64,000 nt of DNA from REEB85 sp018971455 (GTDB lineage: Bacteria > Pseudomonadota > Alphaproteobacteria > Acetobacterales > Acetobacteraceae). The stretch spans positions 1-64,000 of the forward strand of contig JAGWNT010000008.1 of the NCBI GenBank assembly GCA_028871195.1. The letters run 5' to 3'. Position 1 is the first letter of the stretch; the number at the start of each line of letters is the position of its first letter. This document shows, piece by piece, positions 8,473-16,166 of this stretch. The position numbers and the translations under genes were made by a program. The notes beneath the pieces are model-generated. The model saw nothing but the letters and a program-made list of their open reading frames with translations. It was not told the DNA's origin and made no database searches.

Positions 8473-9354
8473 TCAGCGCTGAATCTGCGCAGCGGCCAGC
8501 CGGATCGGCGCCGCGGCCGCGGGCAGGGCCGGAACCGGCGCGCCGCCCTCGGCGAATTTGGCCTTGGCCTTGGCGACCCAGGCAGTGAACTCGGCCGGCG
8601 TCACCGCGTGGACGGAAATCGGCATGCGGCTGTGGTTGGTGCCGCAGACCTGGTTGCATTCGCCGTAGTAATCGCCCGGCCGGTCGATGCGCACCCAGGT
8701 CTCGATCGTCTGACCCGGGATGGCGTAGCGCTGCACGCCCAGGCTGGGAATGAAGAAGCTGTGGATCACGTCGGCGCTAGTGGTAAGGATGCGGATGTTC
8801 TTGCCGACCGGCAGAACCAGCTGATTGTCCACCGTGAGCAGCCGCAGCTGGCCGGGCTTGAGCTCGTTGTCGGGCACGATGTAGCTGGAGAAATCCACCC
8901 CGCCATTGTCCGGGTAGGTGTATTCCCAATACCATTGATGCGCCGTCACCTTGATCGTCAGGTCCGGATCGTGCGTGCGGTCTTCGAAATAGACCAGGCG
9001 GAAGCTCGGGATCGCGATGACCACGAGAATGAGCACCGGGATCAGAGTCCACGCCACTTCGAGCATGGTGTTGTGGCTGGTGCGCGTCGGCGTCGGGTTG
9101 CGGCGGGCATTGTAGCGATACATCACCCAGCCGAGCAGCGCGGCCACCAGCAGGGTGATCGCCGTGATGATGCCGAGCACCATGTTGTGCAGGTTGTCGA
9201 TCTGCACCGCGACCGGGCTGCCGGCCGGCTGCATCCCCATCTCCCACGGGCGCGGCACCTGCGCCAACGCCATCCGCGCCAGCCCCGCTGTCCCGGTGGC
9301 GACACAAACCGATATGCCGAAGAGGCGCCGCAGAACCTTCATCTCTCGATGCAT
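8473..9354 (-). CDS. coxB: Cytochrome c oxidase subunit II
   Basis: 293-residue subunit with a cleavable signal sequence, two transmembrane helices (about residues 55-80 and 95-120) and a periplasmic cupredoxin domain. The dinuclear Cu(A) site is intact: DVIHSFFIPSLG supplies the first histidine and GECNQVCGTNHSRMP the two cysteines, second histidine and methionine. It accepts electrons from cytochrome c. A second ATG four codons in (9342) is an alternative start; neither has a strong Shine-Dalgarno. This is the first gene of the oxidase operon, so the promoter should lie in the 180 bp before it (9355-9534), where nothing else was seen. Confidence 0.96.
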   Translation of the reverse strand: MHREMKVLRRLFGISVCVATGTAGLARMALAQVPRPWEMGMQPAGSPVAVQIDNLHNMVLGIITAITLLVAALLGWVMYRYNARRNPTPTRTSHNTMLEVAWTLIPVLILVVIAIPSFRLVYFEDRTHDPDLTIKVTAHQWYWEYTYPDNGGVDFSSYIVPDNELKPGQLRLLTVDNQLVLPVGKNIRILTTSADVIHSFFIPSLGVQRYAIPGQTIETWVRIDRPGDYYGECNQVCGTNHSRMPISVHAVTPAEFTAWVAKAKAKFAEGGAPVPALPAAAAPIRLAAAQIQR

Positions 9355-9534
9355 CCCGTTGGTGATCCGCGCGGTTCGAAAAGCTCTGCCCGCGCTGCAC
9401 CATAGGAGCTACATGACAGGGGCGTCCAGATCAAGCCGCATCCATGACGGATACGGCAAATATGGCCGTCCCAGATCCGATGGTCCGTGTCCGATGCCGG
9501 CTGCGGATATCAGAGCGCCGGTTGCGCCCCCTGA

Positions 9535-10239
9535 TCAGTTGGGCAGGTGGATCAGCGTGAACAGCCCGAAGGGCGGCACGGTGTGGCGCGTGGCGGCCGC
9601 GCTGTCCTCGGCGCCGAGCAGGGCCGCGAGCATGAAATCTGGGTGCCAGCCGAGCGCGCGCGAGGCCGGCGCCAGGGCGCGTTCGGCCCACCAGCGCGGG
9701 CCACGCTCGGCGGCGAAATGGTTGATGAAAAGAATATGCCCGCCCGGCTTCACCACCCGGCGCATCTCGGCCAGCAGCCGGCGCGGATTGGGCACCACGG
9801 AGGCGACGAACATCGCCACCGCGATGTCGAACGCGCCATCGGCGAAGCTGGTCTGCTCGGCGTCCATCTCCAGCAGGGCATCGACGTTGGACAGCCCCAT
9901 CCGGCGCACCCGCGCCCGCGCGCGGGCCAGCATTTCGGTGGAGAGATCGATGCCCGTGATGCGCTTGCCGGCGCAGTAATGGGGCAGCGCGAGCCCGGTC
10001 CCGACGCCGACCTCCAGCACCCGCTCGCCCGGCAGCCGGTCCACCGCGGCGATGGCGCGCCGGCGCGCGGCCCTGGAGACGGCGCCGAAGGCGCTGTCGT
10101 AGAAGCCGGCCTGGAAACGATAGGCGGCGCGCACGTCGTCGGCATCCAGCGCCGCGCGCGGCAGGCGCGGCGCACTGGCATGGCCGGCTGGCAGCGAGGC
10201 TCCGGCATGGCCGGCCGGGCTGGGGGTGGCGTGGCTCAT
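9535..10239 (-). CDS. pmtA: PmtA-like phosphatidylethanolamine N-methyltransferase
   Basis: 234-residue class I SAM-dependent methyltransferase. Motif I is EVGVGTGLALPHY, followed by GIDLSTEMLARARARV (motif II) and VVKPGGHILFINHF. The N-terminal YRFQAGFYDSAFG and the overall length match the soluble Sinorhizobium/Rhodobacter-type PmtA enzymes, which convert phosphatidylethanolamine to phosphatidylcholine at the membrane surface. The ATG at 10239 is preceded by a leader that remains open but is of shadow-like composition. Other short class I methyltransferases cannot be fully excluded. Confidence 0.8.
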   Translation of the reverse strand: MSHATPSPAGHAGASLPAGHASAPRLPRAALDADDVRAAYRFQAGFYDSAFGAVSRAARRRAIAAVDRLPGERVLEVGVGTGLALPHYCAGKRITGIDLSTEMLARARARVRRMGLSNVDALLEMDAEQTSFADGAFDIAVAMFVASVVPNPRRLLAEMRRVVKPGGHILFINHFAAERGPRWWAERALAPASRALGWHPDFMLAALLGAEDSAAATRHTVPPFGLFTLIHLPN

Positions 10240-10417
10240 CCGCAAGGTATCCCGAGGTGGAGAGGCGGGCGGTGCGACCGATCGTGCCGCGCATGTAACA
10301 CACCCGCCCGCCGGAGGGGAGAGGGGGCGTCCCGGCACACGCAAACGTGGCGCGCACACATCCGCTCCGGGCCCCACCCGGGGCACCCGGCGGCGGCAGG
10401 CGCGGGGCGGCCTGCCC

Positions 10418-10627
10418 TCAGTCGGCGGCGGCCAGGCTGACCGCGGCGACGCGGCCATTCGGCTGCTGCTCGATCTCGAAGCCGATCTTCTGCCCCTCGT
10501 TCAGCGTGCGCAGCCCGGCCTTCTGCACCGCGCTGATATGGACGAACACGTCCTTGCCCCCGGTATCGGGCGCAATGAACCCAAACCCCTTGGTGGGGTT
10601 GAACCACTTGACTGTCCCGCTCGGCAT
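10418..10627 (-). CDS. Cold-shock domain protein (CspA family)
   Basis: 69-residue single cold-shock domain. The RNA-binding motifs RNP1 (KGFGFIAPD) and RNP2 (VFVHISAV) are intact, and the N-terminus MPSGTVKWFNPTKG is canonical. Such proteins bind single-stranded RNA and DNA as chaperones. The 285 bp between it and gcrA (10628-10912) hold no gene that I can see; CspA-type mRNAs often have long structured leaders, which would fit, but I could not identify a specific element. Confidence 0.96.
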   Translation of the reverse strand: MPSGTVKWFNPTKGFGFIAPDTGGKDVFVHISAVQKAGLRTLNEGQKIGFEIEQQPNGRVAAVSLAAAD

Positions 10628-10912
10628 CTCCGTCCAGCCTCTCTTTGCTGCGGACGTCCGAATCACCGATAGCCAGCCGCCACCCCGGGGTCTTGTCATT
10701 GCCGCGGCGCGGCCCGCCCGAACGCCCTCGTGAATCGGCGCGGCGCCGCCGCGATCCGTCGCGGCCGCCCCGCACGCCATCCCGCGAACGGACCTCCTCG
10801 CGGCCCCTCGCCGCCGGCCCGCCCGCGCAGCCGGACGATAGACGCAGCAACGGGCCAGGCGCAACGAATCCGATGCCGCCGCCGGCGGCACCCGGCGCGG
10901 CGGCGCAGCCGG

Positions 10913-11416
10913 TCAGGCCGCTTCCTCGCGCCGGTCGCGCACCTTCACATAGGCGAGCTGCGCGTGCTCGGTGCAGTACGGCTTGCCCGGATTGGCCTCG
11001 GCGTCGCAGAAGCGGAAGCTCTTGGTGCCCGGCTCGCCGATCGGCCAGCAGCAGGCGACTAGGCGCCCGCCGGCGCGGGCCACCGGGCGCGGCGCCGGCG
11101 CCTTCTCGGTGACGCGACGCGGCTCGGCCCGCGGCGGCTCGGCCGCAACCGGCGGCATCGGCGACGGCTCGACCGGCAGGGTGGCCGCCAGCGGCGGCAA
11201 GGTCGGCCCGGTCACCCGGCGGGCCACCGGCGGACGCGGCGCGCCGCCCGCGGCATCGCGACGGATCGGCGAGGGCCGCGCCGGCAACGCCAGACGATGC
11301 GCCTTGCCGACCACGGCATTCTTCGACACGCCCATGCGCCGGCCGATCTCGGCGGTCGAAAGACCCTCCGCCCAGAGCGCCCGCAGGCGCGCGATCGTCT
11401 CCTCGTTCCACTCCAT
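10913..11416 (-). CDS. gcrA: GcrA cell cycle regulator
   Basis: 167-residue protein with the GcrA N-terminal DNA-binding motif (MEWNEETIARLRALW, then STAEIGRRMGVSKNAVVGKA) and the conserved C-terminal cysteine region (CCWPIGEPGT, FRFCDAEA, KPYCTEHA) that contacts sigma70. GcrA acts with CcrM-methylated GANTC sites to activate cell-cycle promoters and is largely restricted to alphaproteobacteria. A proline/alanine-rich linker separates the domains. The ATG at 11416 matches the family N-terminus. The 129 bp upstream, after the acetamidase stop, probably contain its own promoter. Confidence 0.96.
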   Translation of the reverse strand: MEWNEETIARLRALWAEGLSTAEIGRRMGVSKNAVVGKAHRLALPARPSPIRRDAAGGAPRPPVARRVTGPTLPPLAATLPVEPSPMPPVAAEPPRAEPRRVTEKAPAPRPVARAGGRLVACCWPIGEPGTKSFRFCDAEANPGKPYCTEHAQLAYVKVRDRREEAA

Positions 11417-11545
11417 CTCGTGGTCTCCCTGGCGCTGCGGCCACAAGATACGGTAGCGCCCCCGGAGCCGGGGTCAATCACGCAAGTGGCCGGCACCACA
11501 AAAACTTGTGGAAAACTCGGCCGCCTCCGCAAAATATGGTGGTTT

Positions 11546-12484
11546 CTAGAACAGCAGCCCCTTGCGCAGCATGCCGTGCACGCCCTTCTCGCCGTTGACG
11601 GTCTGGGTGACGTGGAAATCCACCGCCAGCGAGCAGAACTGGTACGCCTCCTCCCGTGAGAGGTTGCGCCGCGCGCAGATGAAGGAAATCATCTCGCGCA
11701 GCGCCTGTTTCATCGCCAGGTCGAGATCCTCGTTCATGCCCATGCTGATGAAATGCGTCGGCGTCTCGGCGCGCGGATAGCGCAGGCCCGCGCCCTTGTG
11801 CAGCACGAAGGTGAAGGTGCCGGTCAGGCAGGTCTCCAGCGCATTGATGCAGACCTCGCCGTCGCCCTGCACGCCATGCCCGTCGCCGGCCGAGAACAGC
11901 GCGCCGGCCGCCCATACCGGCAGGAACAGGGTCGAGCCCGCGCCAACCTCCTTGTTGTCGAGATTGCCGCCATGCTCGCGCGGCTGCACGGTGGAGATGG
12001 TGCCGTAATTGGGCGGCGGCGCCACGCCCATCACGCCGAAGAAGGGGGCGAGCGTCAGCTCCACCCCGTAGGGCAGGCGGCAGGAGCCGCGCGCCCGGTC
12101 GATCGGGATATGCGTGAGGAACCGCTCGGGAAAATCCTCCGGCAGGGTGCCGACGAGCGGGCGGAAGCCGCAAAACCCCCAATCGGCGCCAAAGGCGATG
12201 TGCTCGATGCGCACTTCCAGCATGTCGCCTGGCTGCGCGCCCGCGATCGCCACCGGCCCGGTGATGATATGCCCCGGCCCCGGCGCGACGCGCTCCTGGA
12301 TCGCCGCCAGCGCCGGCGGCACGACCAGGCCGCTGCCCGCGGGCGGCATCACGTCGCGCCCGCCGGAGACGCATTCGATCACGACCGTGTCGCCGGACTG
12401 CACGGTCAGCACGGGCGGAAAGGCCGCGCTGAACTGGCCCCAGCGCACGGTCTCGGGGGTGGCGGCCAGGTGATGCGTTGGCAT
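11546..12484 (-). CDS. Acetamidase/formamidase family hydrolase
   Basis: 312-residue member of the FmdA_AmdA family, which hydrolyses short-chain amides to the acid and ammonia in the cytoplasm. Typical segments are VRWGQFSAAFPPVLTVQSGD, GPGHIITGPVAI, IPIDRARGSCRLPYG, and the HGVQGDGEVCINALE motif that is characteristic of the family; the C-terminal part contains QTVNGEKGVHGML. It is 36 bp downstream of mtnC and in the same direction, suggesting co-transcription with the methionine salvage genes. The substrate is not fixed by sequence; formamide, acetamide or another small amide are possible. Confidence 0.9.
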   Translation of the reverse strand: MPTHHLAATPETVRWGQFSAAFPPVLTVQSGDTVVIECVSGGRDVMPPAGSGLVVPPALAAIQERVAPGPGHIITGPVAIAGAQPGDMLEVRIEHIAFGADWGFCGFRPLVGTLPEDFPERFLTHIPIDRARGSCRLPYGVELTLAPFFGVMGVAPPPNYGTISTVQPREHGGNLDNKEVGAGSTLFLPVWAAGALFSAGDGHGVQGDGEVCINALETCLTGTFTFVLHKGAGLRYPRAETPTHFISMGMNEDLDLAMKQALREMISFICARRNLSREEAYQFCSLAVDFHVTQTVNGEKGVHGMLRKGLLF

Positions 12485-12520
12485 GATCGCTCCTCGGTGA
12501 GAGAGGCGGAGTAGGCCCGC

Positions 12521-13216
12521 TCAGCCCGGCGCGGGCAAGCCCATGCGGCGCGCCGCGGCGGGAAAATCGGCCGCCACCGGATGGCGCGTGCCGGGTTCGG
12601 TGCCATCCTGCGGGCGCACCAGCTGGCAGGTCCGCAGCCCGGCGGCGGAGGCGGCATCGAGCTCGGCCTCCACATCGGAGAGGAACAGGATTTCCGCCGG
12701 TGGCAGGTTCAGCGCGATGGCCAGCCTGCCATAGCTGTCCGGCTCGCGCTTGGGGCCGACGCGGGTGTCGAAGAAGGCGCTGAACAGCGGCGCCAGGTCG
12801 CCGGCCACGGAATGGCCGAAGATCAGCTTCTGCGCCTCCACCGAGCCCGAGGAATAGACGCACAGGCGCAGGCCGGCCTGCACCCAGACGCGCAGGCACG
12901 GCGCCACGTCGGGATAGATCTCGCCCTTGAGCAGGCCTGCGTGATAGCCGTCGCGCCAGATCATGCCCTGCAGCGCCTTGAGCGGCGTCACCTTGGCGTC
13001 CTCCGCCATCCATTGCAGGAGGCTGGCCAGCGGCGGGCGGCCCGGCGCGAGGCGGGCGCATTCGGCGAGCTGCTCGGCGACCTCGCGCTCGCCGGCATGG
13101 GCATTCACCCAGTCGGCCAGCCGCTCCCGCGCATAGGGGAACAGCACGTCATGGACGAAGCGGATCGGCGTGGTGGTGCCCTCGATGTCCACCAGGACCG
13201 CGGCGACGGGGATCAT
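12521..13216 (-). CDS. mtnC: Enolase-phosphatase E1 (MtnC)
   Basis: 231-residue HAD-superfamily enzyme of methionine salvage that converts 2,3-diketo-5-methylthiopentyl-1-phosphate to the acireductone. The first HAD motif is LVDIEGTTTPIRFVHDVLFP, the second is VYSSGSVEAQKLIFGH, and the third and fourth are around GPKREPDSY and LFLSDVEAELDAA, all diagnostic of MtnC. It begins 8 bp after mtnD. Stand-alone MtnC is normal in proteobacteria. The mtnA and mtnK/mtnP steps are not encoded in this window. Confidence 0.96.
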   Translation of the reverse strand: MIPVAAVLVDIEGTTTPIRFVHDVLFPYARERLADWVNAHAGEREVAEQLAECARLAPGRPPLASLLQWMAEDAKVTPLKALQGMIWRDGYHAGLLKGEIYPDVAPCLRVWVQAGLRLCVYSSGSVEAQKLIFGHSVAGDLAPLFSAFFDTRVGPKREPDSYGRLAIALNLPPAEILFLSDVEAELDAASAAGLRTCQLVRPQDGTEPGTRHPVAADFPAAARRMGLPAPG

Positions 13217-13224
13217 CGGCTGGA

Positions 13225-13764
13225 TCAGGCCGCGGGGAAGCGCTCGCTGATGGTATCGCCGGTGAAATGGGCGACCCAGCCCGTGGTGTCGGTGAACACC
13301 CGCAGCGCGGTGAAGAAGGGCGCCTCGCCCGCGTCGAACCAGTGCCGGGTATTGGCCGGCACGCTGATCAGGTCGTCCTGCTCGCAATGCGCGTCATAGA
13401 CGCGGCCGTCGACATGCATGATGAAATTACCGCTGCCATGCACGAAGAAACGCACCTCGTCCTCGGTGTGGATGTGCTCGGCGAGGAACTTCGCGCGCAG
13501 CGCCGCCGCGTTCGGATTGTCGGGCGTCAGCTTGATGACGTCGGCCGAGCCGGCGCCGGTCTCGCCCATCAGGGCATCGAGATAGGGGCGATAGGCGGCC
13601 AGGATGGTCTCCGCGGACTCGTCCGGCGTCAGGGCCACCGGGCTCTTCCAACGCTCGAAGCGCACGCCGATCGCGCGCAGCGCCTCGGCCATCGCGGCGG
13701 CGTCGGACGTGGCCAGGATCGGCGCGCCCGGCGCATCGTCGCGATAGATGGTCAGCCGGCTCAT
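13225..13764 (-). CDS. mtnD: Acireductone dioxygenase (MtnD)
   Basis: 179-residue cupin-fold dioxygenase. The metal-binding motif HIHTEDEVRFF and the downstream histidine in HWFDAGEAPFFTALR are intact, and the FVHGSGNFIMHV strand is typical. With Fe(II) it forms the methionine precursor 2-keto-4-methylthiobutyrate plus formate; the metal in vivo decides the product. It overlaps the end of mtnB by four bases (ATGA) and precedes mtnC by 8 bp, so the three steps are made together. Confidence 0.96.
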   Translation of the reverse strand: MSRLTIYRDDAPGAPILATSDAAAMAEALRAIGVRFERWKSPVALTPDESAETILAAYRPYLDALMGETGAGSADVIKLTPDNPNAAALRAKFLAEHIHTEDEVRFFVHGSGNFIMHVDGRVYDAHCEQDDLISVPANTRHWFDAGEAPFFTALRVFTDTTGWVAHFTGDTISERFPAA

Positions 13765-14438
13765 CGCAGGGTCCCCTTTGCAAGCTCGCAGGCGAGCAGG
13801 AATTCAAGTCCTTCCAGCCGCGCCAAGGCGGTGTCCAGGTCCGGCCCCCAGGCATAGCAGCCATGGCCGCGAATGACGTAGCAAAGCGGCCGGGAAGCGG
13901 TTCCGCCGAGCATGGCGGCGAGCCGGGGCTCGGCCACGCCGCACAGCCGGGCGATGTCCTGGTCGTTGTCGAATACCGGGATTTCGAGCGGCACCTCATG
14001 CGTGCGGCAGCCCTCGAAGACCTTGAGCATTTCGTAGCCGGCCAGCACGATCGGCCCCGGCCGCGCCATGCTCAGCACGGTCGCCGCCACCGAATGCCCG
14101 TGCACCACCGCCCCGGCCGCCGCGAACAGGCGATAGATCTGGCAATGCAGCAGGGTCTCCGCACTCGGGCGGGCGCCGGCGGTCTGGCTGGTGCCGGCGG
14201 CATCGACCAGCATCACCCCCTCGGCGTCGAGAAACGCCTTGTGGACGCCGCTGCGGGTGATGGCGATCCGCCCGTCATCCAGCCGCACGCTGATATTGCC
14301 CGCGGTGGCCGGCACCCAGCCGCAGGCATGCATCCGCGCCCCCGCCTCGACGATGGCAGATACGGCCCAGGCCGGCACACCGGCCACGGTGACCGCATCG
14401 GCCGACGCCGCGCCGGGGGGGATCGCGTCCGGCGGCAT
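13761..14438 (-). CDS. mtnB: Methylthioribulose-1-phosphate dehydratase (MtnB)
   Basis: 225-residue class II aldolase-fold protein. Signature parts are GWVPATAGNISVRLDDGRIAI cut by the ITRSGVHK segment, the metal-binding VVHGHSVAATVLS pair of histidines, GYEMLKVFEG, VFDNDQDI, and the RGHGCYAWGPDL segment with the third histidine. MtnB dehydrates methylthioribulose-1-phosphate in methionine salvage. It starts 6 bp after tatA. The glycine between the metal histidines (HGH rather than the common HxH with threonine or valine) is a mild variant. Confidence 0.94.
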   Translation of the reverse strand: MPPDAIPPGAASADAVTVAGVPAWAVSAIVEAGARMHACGWVPATAGNISVRLDDGRIAITRSGVHKAFLDAEGVMLVDAAGTSQTAGARPSAETLLHCQIYRLFAAAGAVVHGHSVAATVLSMARPGPIVLAGYEMLKVFEGCRTHEVPLEIPVFDNDQDIARLCGVAEPRLAAMLGGTASRPLCYVIRGHGCYAWGPDLDTALARLEGLEFLLACELAKGTLR

Positions 14439-14444
14439 GCGGCG

Positions 14445-14696
14445 CTAGCTGTGGTTGGCGGCCGTGGTCTGCTTGGTGCCGCTCGAGGCCTGCGCGCCGG
14501 GGCCGGCGATGTTGCCGGTCGGCTTCTCGGCGCTGGCCTCCATCGAGGCGTCGCTGTCCTCGGCCATGTTCTTCTTGAACGACTTGATGCCCTTGGCGAA
14601 GTCGCCCATCACGCTGCTGATCTTACCGCCGCCACCGAACAGCACCATGATCACCAGCAGCACCACCATCCAGTGCCAAATGCTGAAACTACCCAT
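14445..14696 (-). CDS. tatA: Twin-arginine translocase subunit TatA/TatE family
   Basis: 83-residue protein with the TatA layout: a short N-terminal transmembrane helix (WHWMVVLLVIMVLFGGG), the FGGGGKISSVMGDFAKGIKSF hinge and amphipathic helix (quoted in part), and an acidic, disordered tail. TatA forms the pore-like complex of the Tat pathway for folded proteins. No tatB or tatC is adjacent; they must be elsewhere. The stop is 6 bp before mtnB. The paired binding proteins at 48-50 kb carry RR-type signals that could use this pathway. Confidence 0.93.
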   Translation of the reverse strand: MGSFSIWHWMVVLLVIMVLFGGGGKISSVMGDFAKGIKSFKKNMAEDSDASMEASAEKPTGNIAGPGAQASSGTKQTTAANHS

Positions 14697-14839
14697 CTCT
14701 TCCTCCGATCCGCCGGTCTGCCCCCACGGCCATGCCGCCCCGGCGCAATTCTGTGCAGCAGCACATGGCGCGGTCCGCGTCCGCGTGCAAGCGATGTTTC
14801 GCGAGGCGTTCTAGCGGCCGCGGGGCCGGCTGACCAGAC

Positions 14840-15442
14840 TCAGCCGCCGACCAGCCGCGCACGCGGGGCCGGGCGGCCGCGCGCGTCGATCAGCCCGTAG
14901 GTCGCCGCCGGCCGGATGGCGCGCAGCAGCTGCTGATGCGTGGCCGGGAAAGGCGGGGCGAGAAAGCCGTAGGCCGCATAGACATGGGCGCCCAGCTGGT
15001 TGAGCGGCGGATACCACACTCGCACCGCACTCCAGTCATTCTGTTCGGACACATCGACGATGAGCTGGTCCTCGTCGAGCTCTCCCGGCTCCCAATTGGC
15101 CTGGATGACGGTGATCTGCCGCGGGGTCAGAATGCGCGAGACCACCGAAACATGGCCGGAGGGCAGCCGCCCCGAGCGGCGGAACACCAGCACGCCGCCG
15201 ATCTCCGGGCGCACGCCGCGCCGGTAGCGCCCGGCCGCCTGGTCCCACCAGGTATCGGCATCGCCGTAGAGCGCGATATCGGACAATTCGCGGGCGAAGG
15301 GCGCGCAGCTCAGCCCCGGATGGTAGCTGTACCCCGCCAGCGCCGGACCGAGCTGGCGCGACGACGGCGCCCCGCAGGCCGAGAGCGCCCCGGCACCGAG
15401 CAGGACGGCGAATCGCGACACCATGCGCAGGATAGGCGACAT
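14840..15442 (-). CDS. CHAP-domain lipoprotein
   Basis: 200-residue protein with an N-terminal signal sequence ending in a lipobox (LGAGALSAC), so it is probably lipid-anchored. The mature part resembles a CHAP (NlpC/P60-like) amidase domain: LSCAPFARELSD holds the putative catalytic cysteine, GHVSVVSRI the histidine, and IQANW the polar third residue, with the intervening GDADTWWDQAAGRY typical of CHAP. These enzymes cut peptide bonds in peptidoglycan. Two in-frame ATGs (15442 and 15424) are possible. Its promoter must lie in the gap that follows. Confidence 0.75.
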   Translation of the reverse strand: MSPILRMVSRFAVLLGAGALSACGAPSSRQLGPALAGYSYHPGLSCAPFARELSDIALYGDADTWWDQAAGRYRRGVRPEIGGVLVFRRSGRLPSGHVSVVSRILTPRQITVIQANWEPGELDEDQLIVDVSEQNDWSAVRVWYPPLNQLGAHVYAAYGFLAPPFPATHQQLLRAIRPAATYGLIDARGRPAPRARLVGG

Positions 15443-15633
15443 AACCGAACCACATTATCAACCGCACCTTGCAACTTACACATAAATCGGCGAATCTGGC
15501 AGCGTCCGCCCGGCAAAAATGCGTCATTCCGGCGGTCGGCCCCGGCCCTGGCGGCCGCGCCTCATCTGACAATCGCGTGAGGATGGGCCGGCGGACCTTT
15601 TTCTGTGCCCGGTCGTGCCGAATTAACCCTCCG

Positions 15634-15760
15634 TTGACAGCGCGATGCCATGCTTCGGGTTGAAGCTGATTGGCTGGCTTCGGACTCCCTCCCTTACCGC
15701 CCGCCGTCACGGCGACGCGGCTCCTTCAGGCGGCACGGAACGTTCGTGCCGCTTTTTTTT
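15634..15760 (+). ncRNA. Candidate small RNA or attenuated leader
   Basis: A strong intrinsic terminator on the plus strand has no plus-strand gene in front of it, so something short must be transcribed into it. A TTGACA (-35-like) hexamer lies at 15634-15639, though I see no convincing -10. Between them are a hairpin GCTTC-GGGTT-GAAGC (15652-15666), an exposed CTCCCTCCCTT (15685-15695) that could pair with Shine-Dalgarno sequences, and a second small stem GCCG-TCA-CGGC near 15704. Two readings are possible: a stand-alone sRNA of about 90-110 nt, or the leader of the amidase operon with termination control. The exact 5' end is not known. Confidence 0.4.
15730..15760 (+). terminator. Strong rho-independent terminator
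   Basis: Perfect 8-bp stem GCGGCACG / CGTGCCGC around the 7-nt loop GAACGTT, directly followed by eight T residues. This is the best intrinsic terminator in the window. It is oriented for rightward transcription and lies 137 bp before the start of the AtzG-like ORF. The 3' arm sequence TCGTGCCG also occurs at 15613-15620, so an alternative pairing with the 5' arm is possible if transcription begins upstream of that copy. Confidence 0.85.
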
Positions 15761-15800
15761 GTTCGCCCCCCCGCCCTGGGCACCCCTTCCTTCGGCGCGG

Positions 15801-15875
15801 CGTGCATTGCACGATACGCAGACGACGTGCATTGCACGATGCGCCGATCACGTGCATTGCACGATACGCCGACAG
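15801..15875. repeat. Three tandem 25-bp repeats with 13-bp palindrome
   Basis: Three contiguous 25-bp units begin at 15801, 15826 and 15851. Each starts with CGTGCATTGCACG, a 13-bp dyad (CGTGCA-T-TGCACG), followed by AT(A/G)CGC and a variable tail. The palindrome is identical in all three. Exact spacing and position, 22 bp before the AtzG-like start codon, suggest multiple operator sites for a dimeric regulator of the amidase operon. There are no spacers, so this is not a CRISPR array. Confidence 0.8.
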
Positions 15876-15896
15876 CCAGGCGAGGGAGCGCGCGGC

Positions 15897-16166
15897 ATGG
15901 AGGATGATCTGATCGCGCTGCTGGCCCGCCGCGCCGGGCTCGCCCTGGCGCTGGCCGCCTTCCCTGAGGACGTCGCCGCCGCCGCCCGCGCCCTGCGCCC
16001 CGACCCGATGCCCGAGGGCGAGCTTCCGCCGGAAGCCGAGCCCTGGCCGCCGATGCGGCCAGCCTTGTCGGATACGCCGCCAATGCGGCCAGCCTTGTCA
16101 GATACGCCGCCCATGCGGCCGGCCTTGTCGGATGGGCCGCCGATCCGCTCCGCGCCGTCGGCATGA
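15897..16166 (+). CDS. Small AtzG/GatC-like protein, putative amidase partner
   Basis: 89-residue ORF whose stop overlaps the amidase start (ATGA), so the two are translationally coupled. The N-terminal 50 residues (helical DDLIALLARRAGLALALAAF, then DVAAAARALRP and PEAEPWPPMRP) resemble the small AtzG/DUF4089 subunits that accompany AtzE-type amidases, and more distantly GatC; the match is weak and by pattern only. The C-terminal part is four copies of a PPMRPALSDT-type decapeptide. It is preceded by the triple palindromic repeat. It could also be a non-functional leader ORF; coupling and position favour a partner role. Confidence 0.5.
   Translation: MEDDLIALLARRAGLALALAAFPEDVAAAARALRPDPMPEGELPPEAEPWPPMRPALSDTPPMRPALSDTPPMRPALSDGPPIRSAPSA
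16047..16160. repeat. 30-bp tandem repeat inside the AtzG-like ORF
   Basis: A 30-bp unit with core ATGCGGCC(A/G)GCCTTGTC is repeated at 16051, 16081, 16111 and, degenerate, 16141. It encodes the decapeptide PPMRPALSDT. The first three copies differ at only a few positions, pointing to recent expansion by slippage or unequal exchange. Copy number could vary between strains without changing the reading frame. Confidence 0.85.

Larger units (their letters stand above)
15443..15896. other. 454-bp intergenic region with terminator and repeats
   Basis: No protein gene is supported here. From left to right it holds the start side of the leftward CHAP gene, a TTGACA hexamer at 15634-15639, a short hairpin at 15652-15666, a pyrimidine-rich CTCCCTCCCTT at 15685-15695, a strong rightward terminator at 15730-15760, and three 25-bp repeats at 15801-15875, just before the AtzG-like start at 15897. 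Base composition is mixed, with AT-rich patches around 15450-15490 and 15610-15640. Confidence 0.7.

Noticed and set aside
6866..8482. A 538-codon plus-strand frame opposite coxA
   Set aside because: coxA on the minus strand has all heme and copper ligands; the opposite frame is only a composition artefact.
10628..10912. Extra gene between the cold-shock gene and gcrA
   Set aside because: Open frames across this stretch have skewed Arg/Pro-rich composition and no start context or family match; it is more likely leader and promoter DNA.
15801..15875. CRISPR-like array
   Set aside because: Three directly adjoining units with no unique spacers and no cas genes; it is a tandem repeat.
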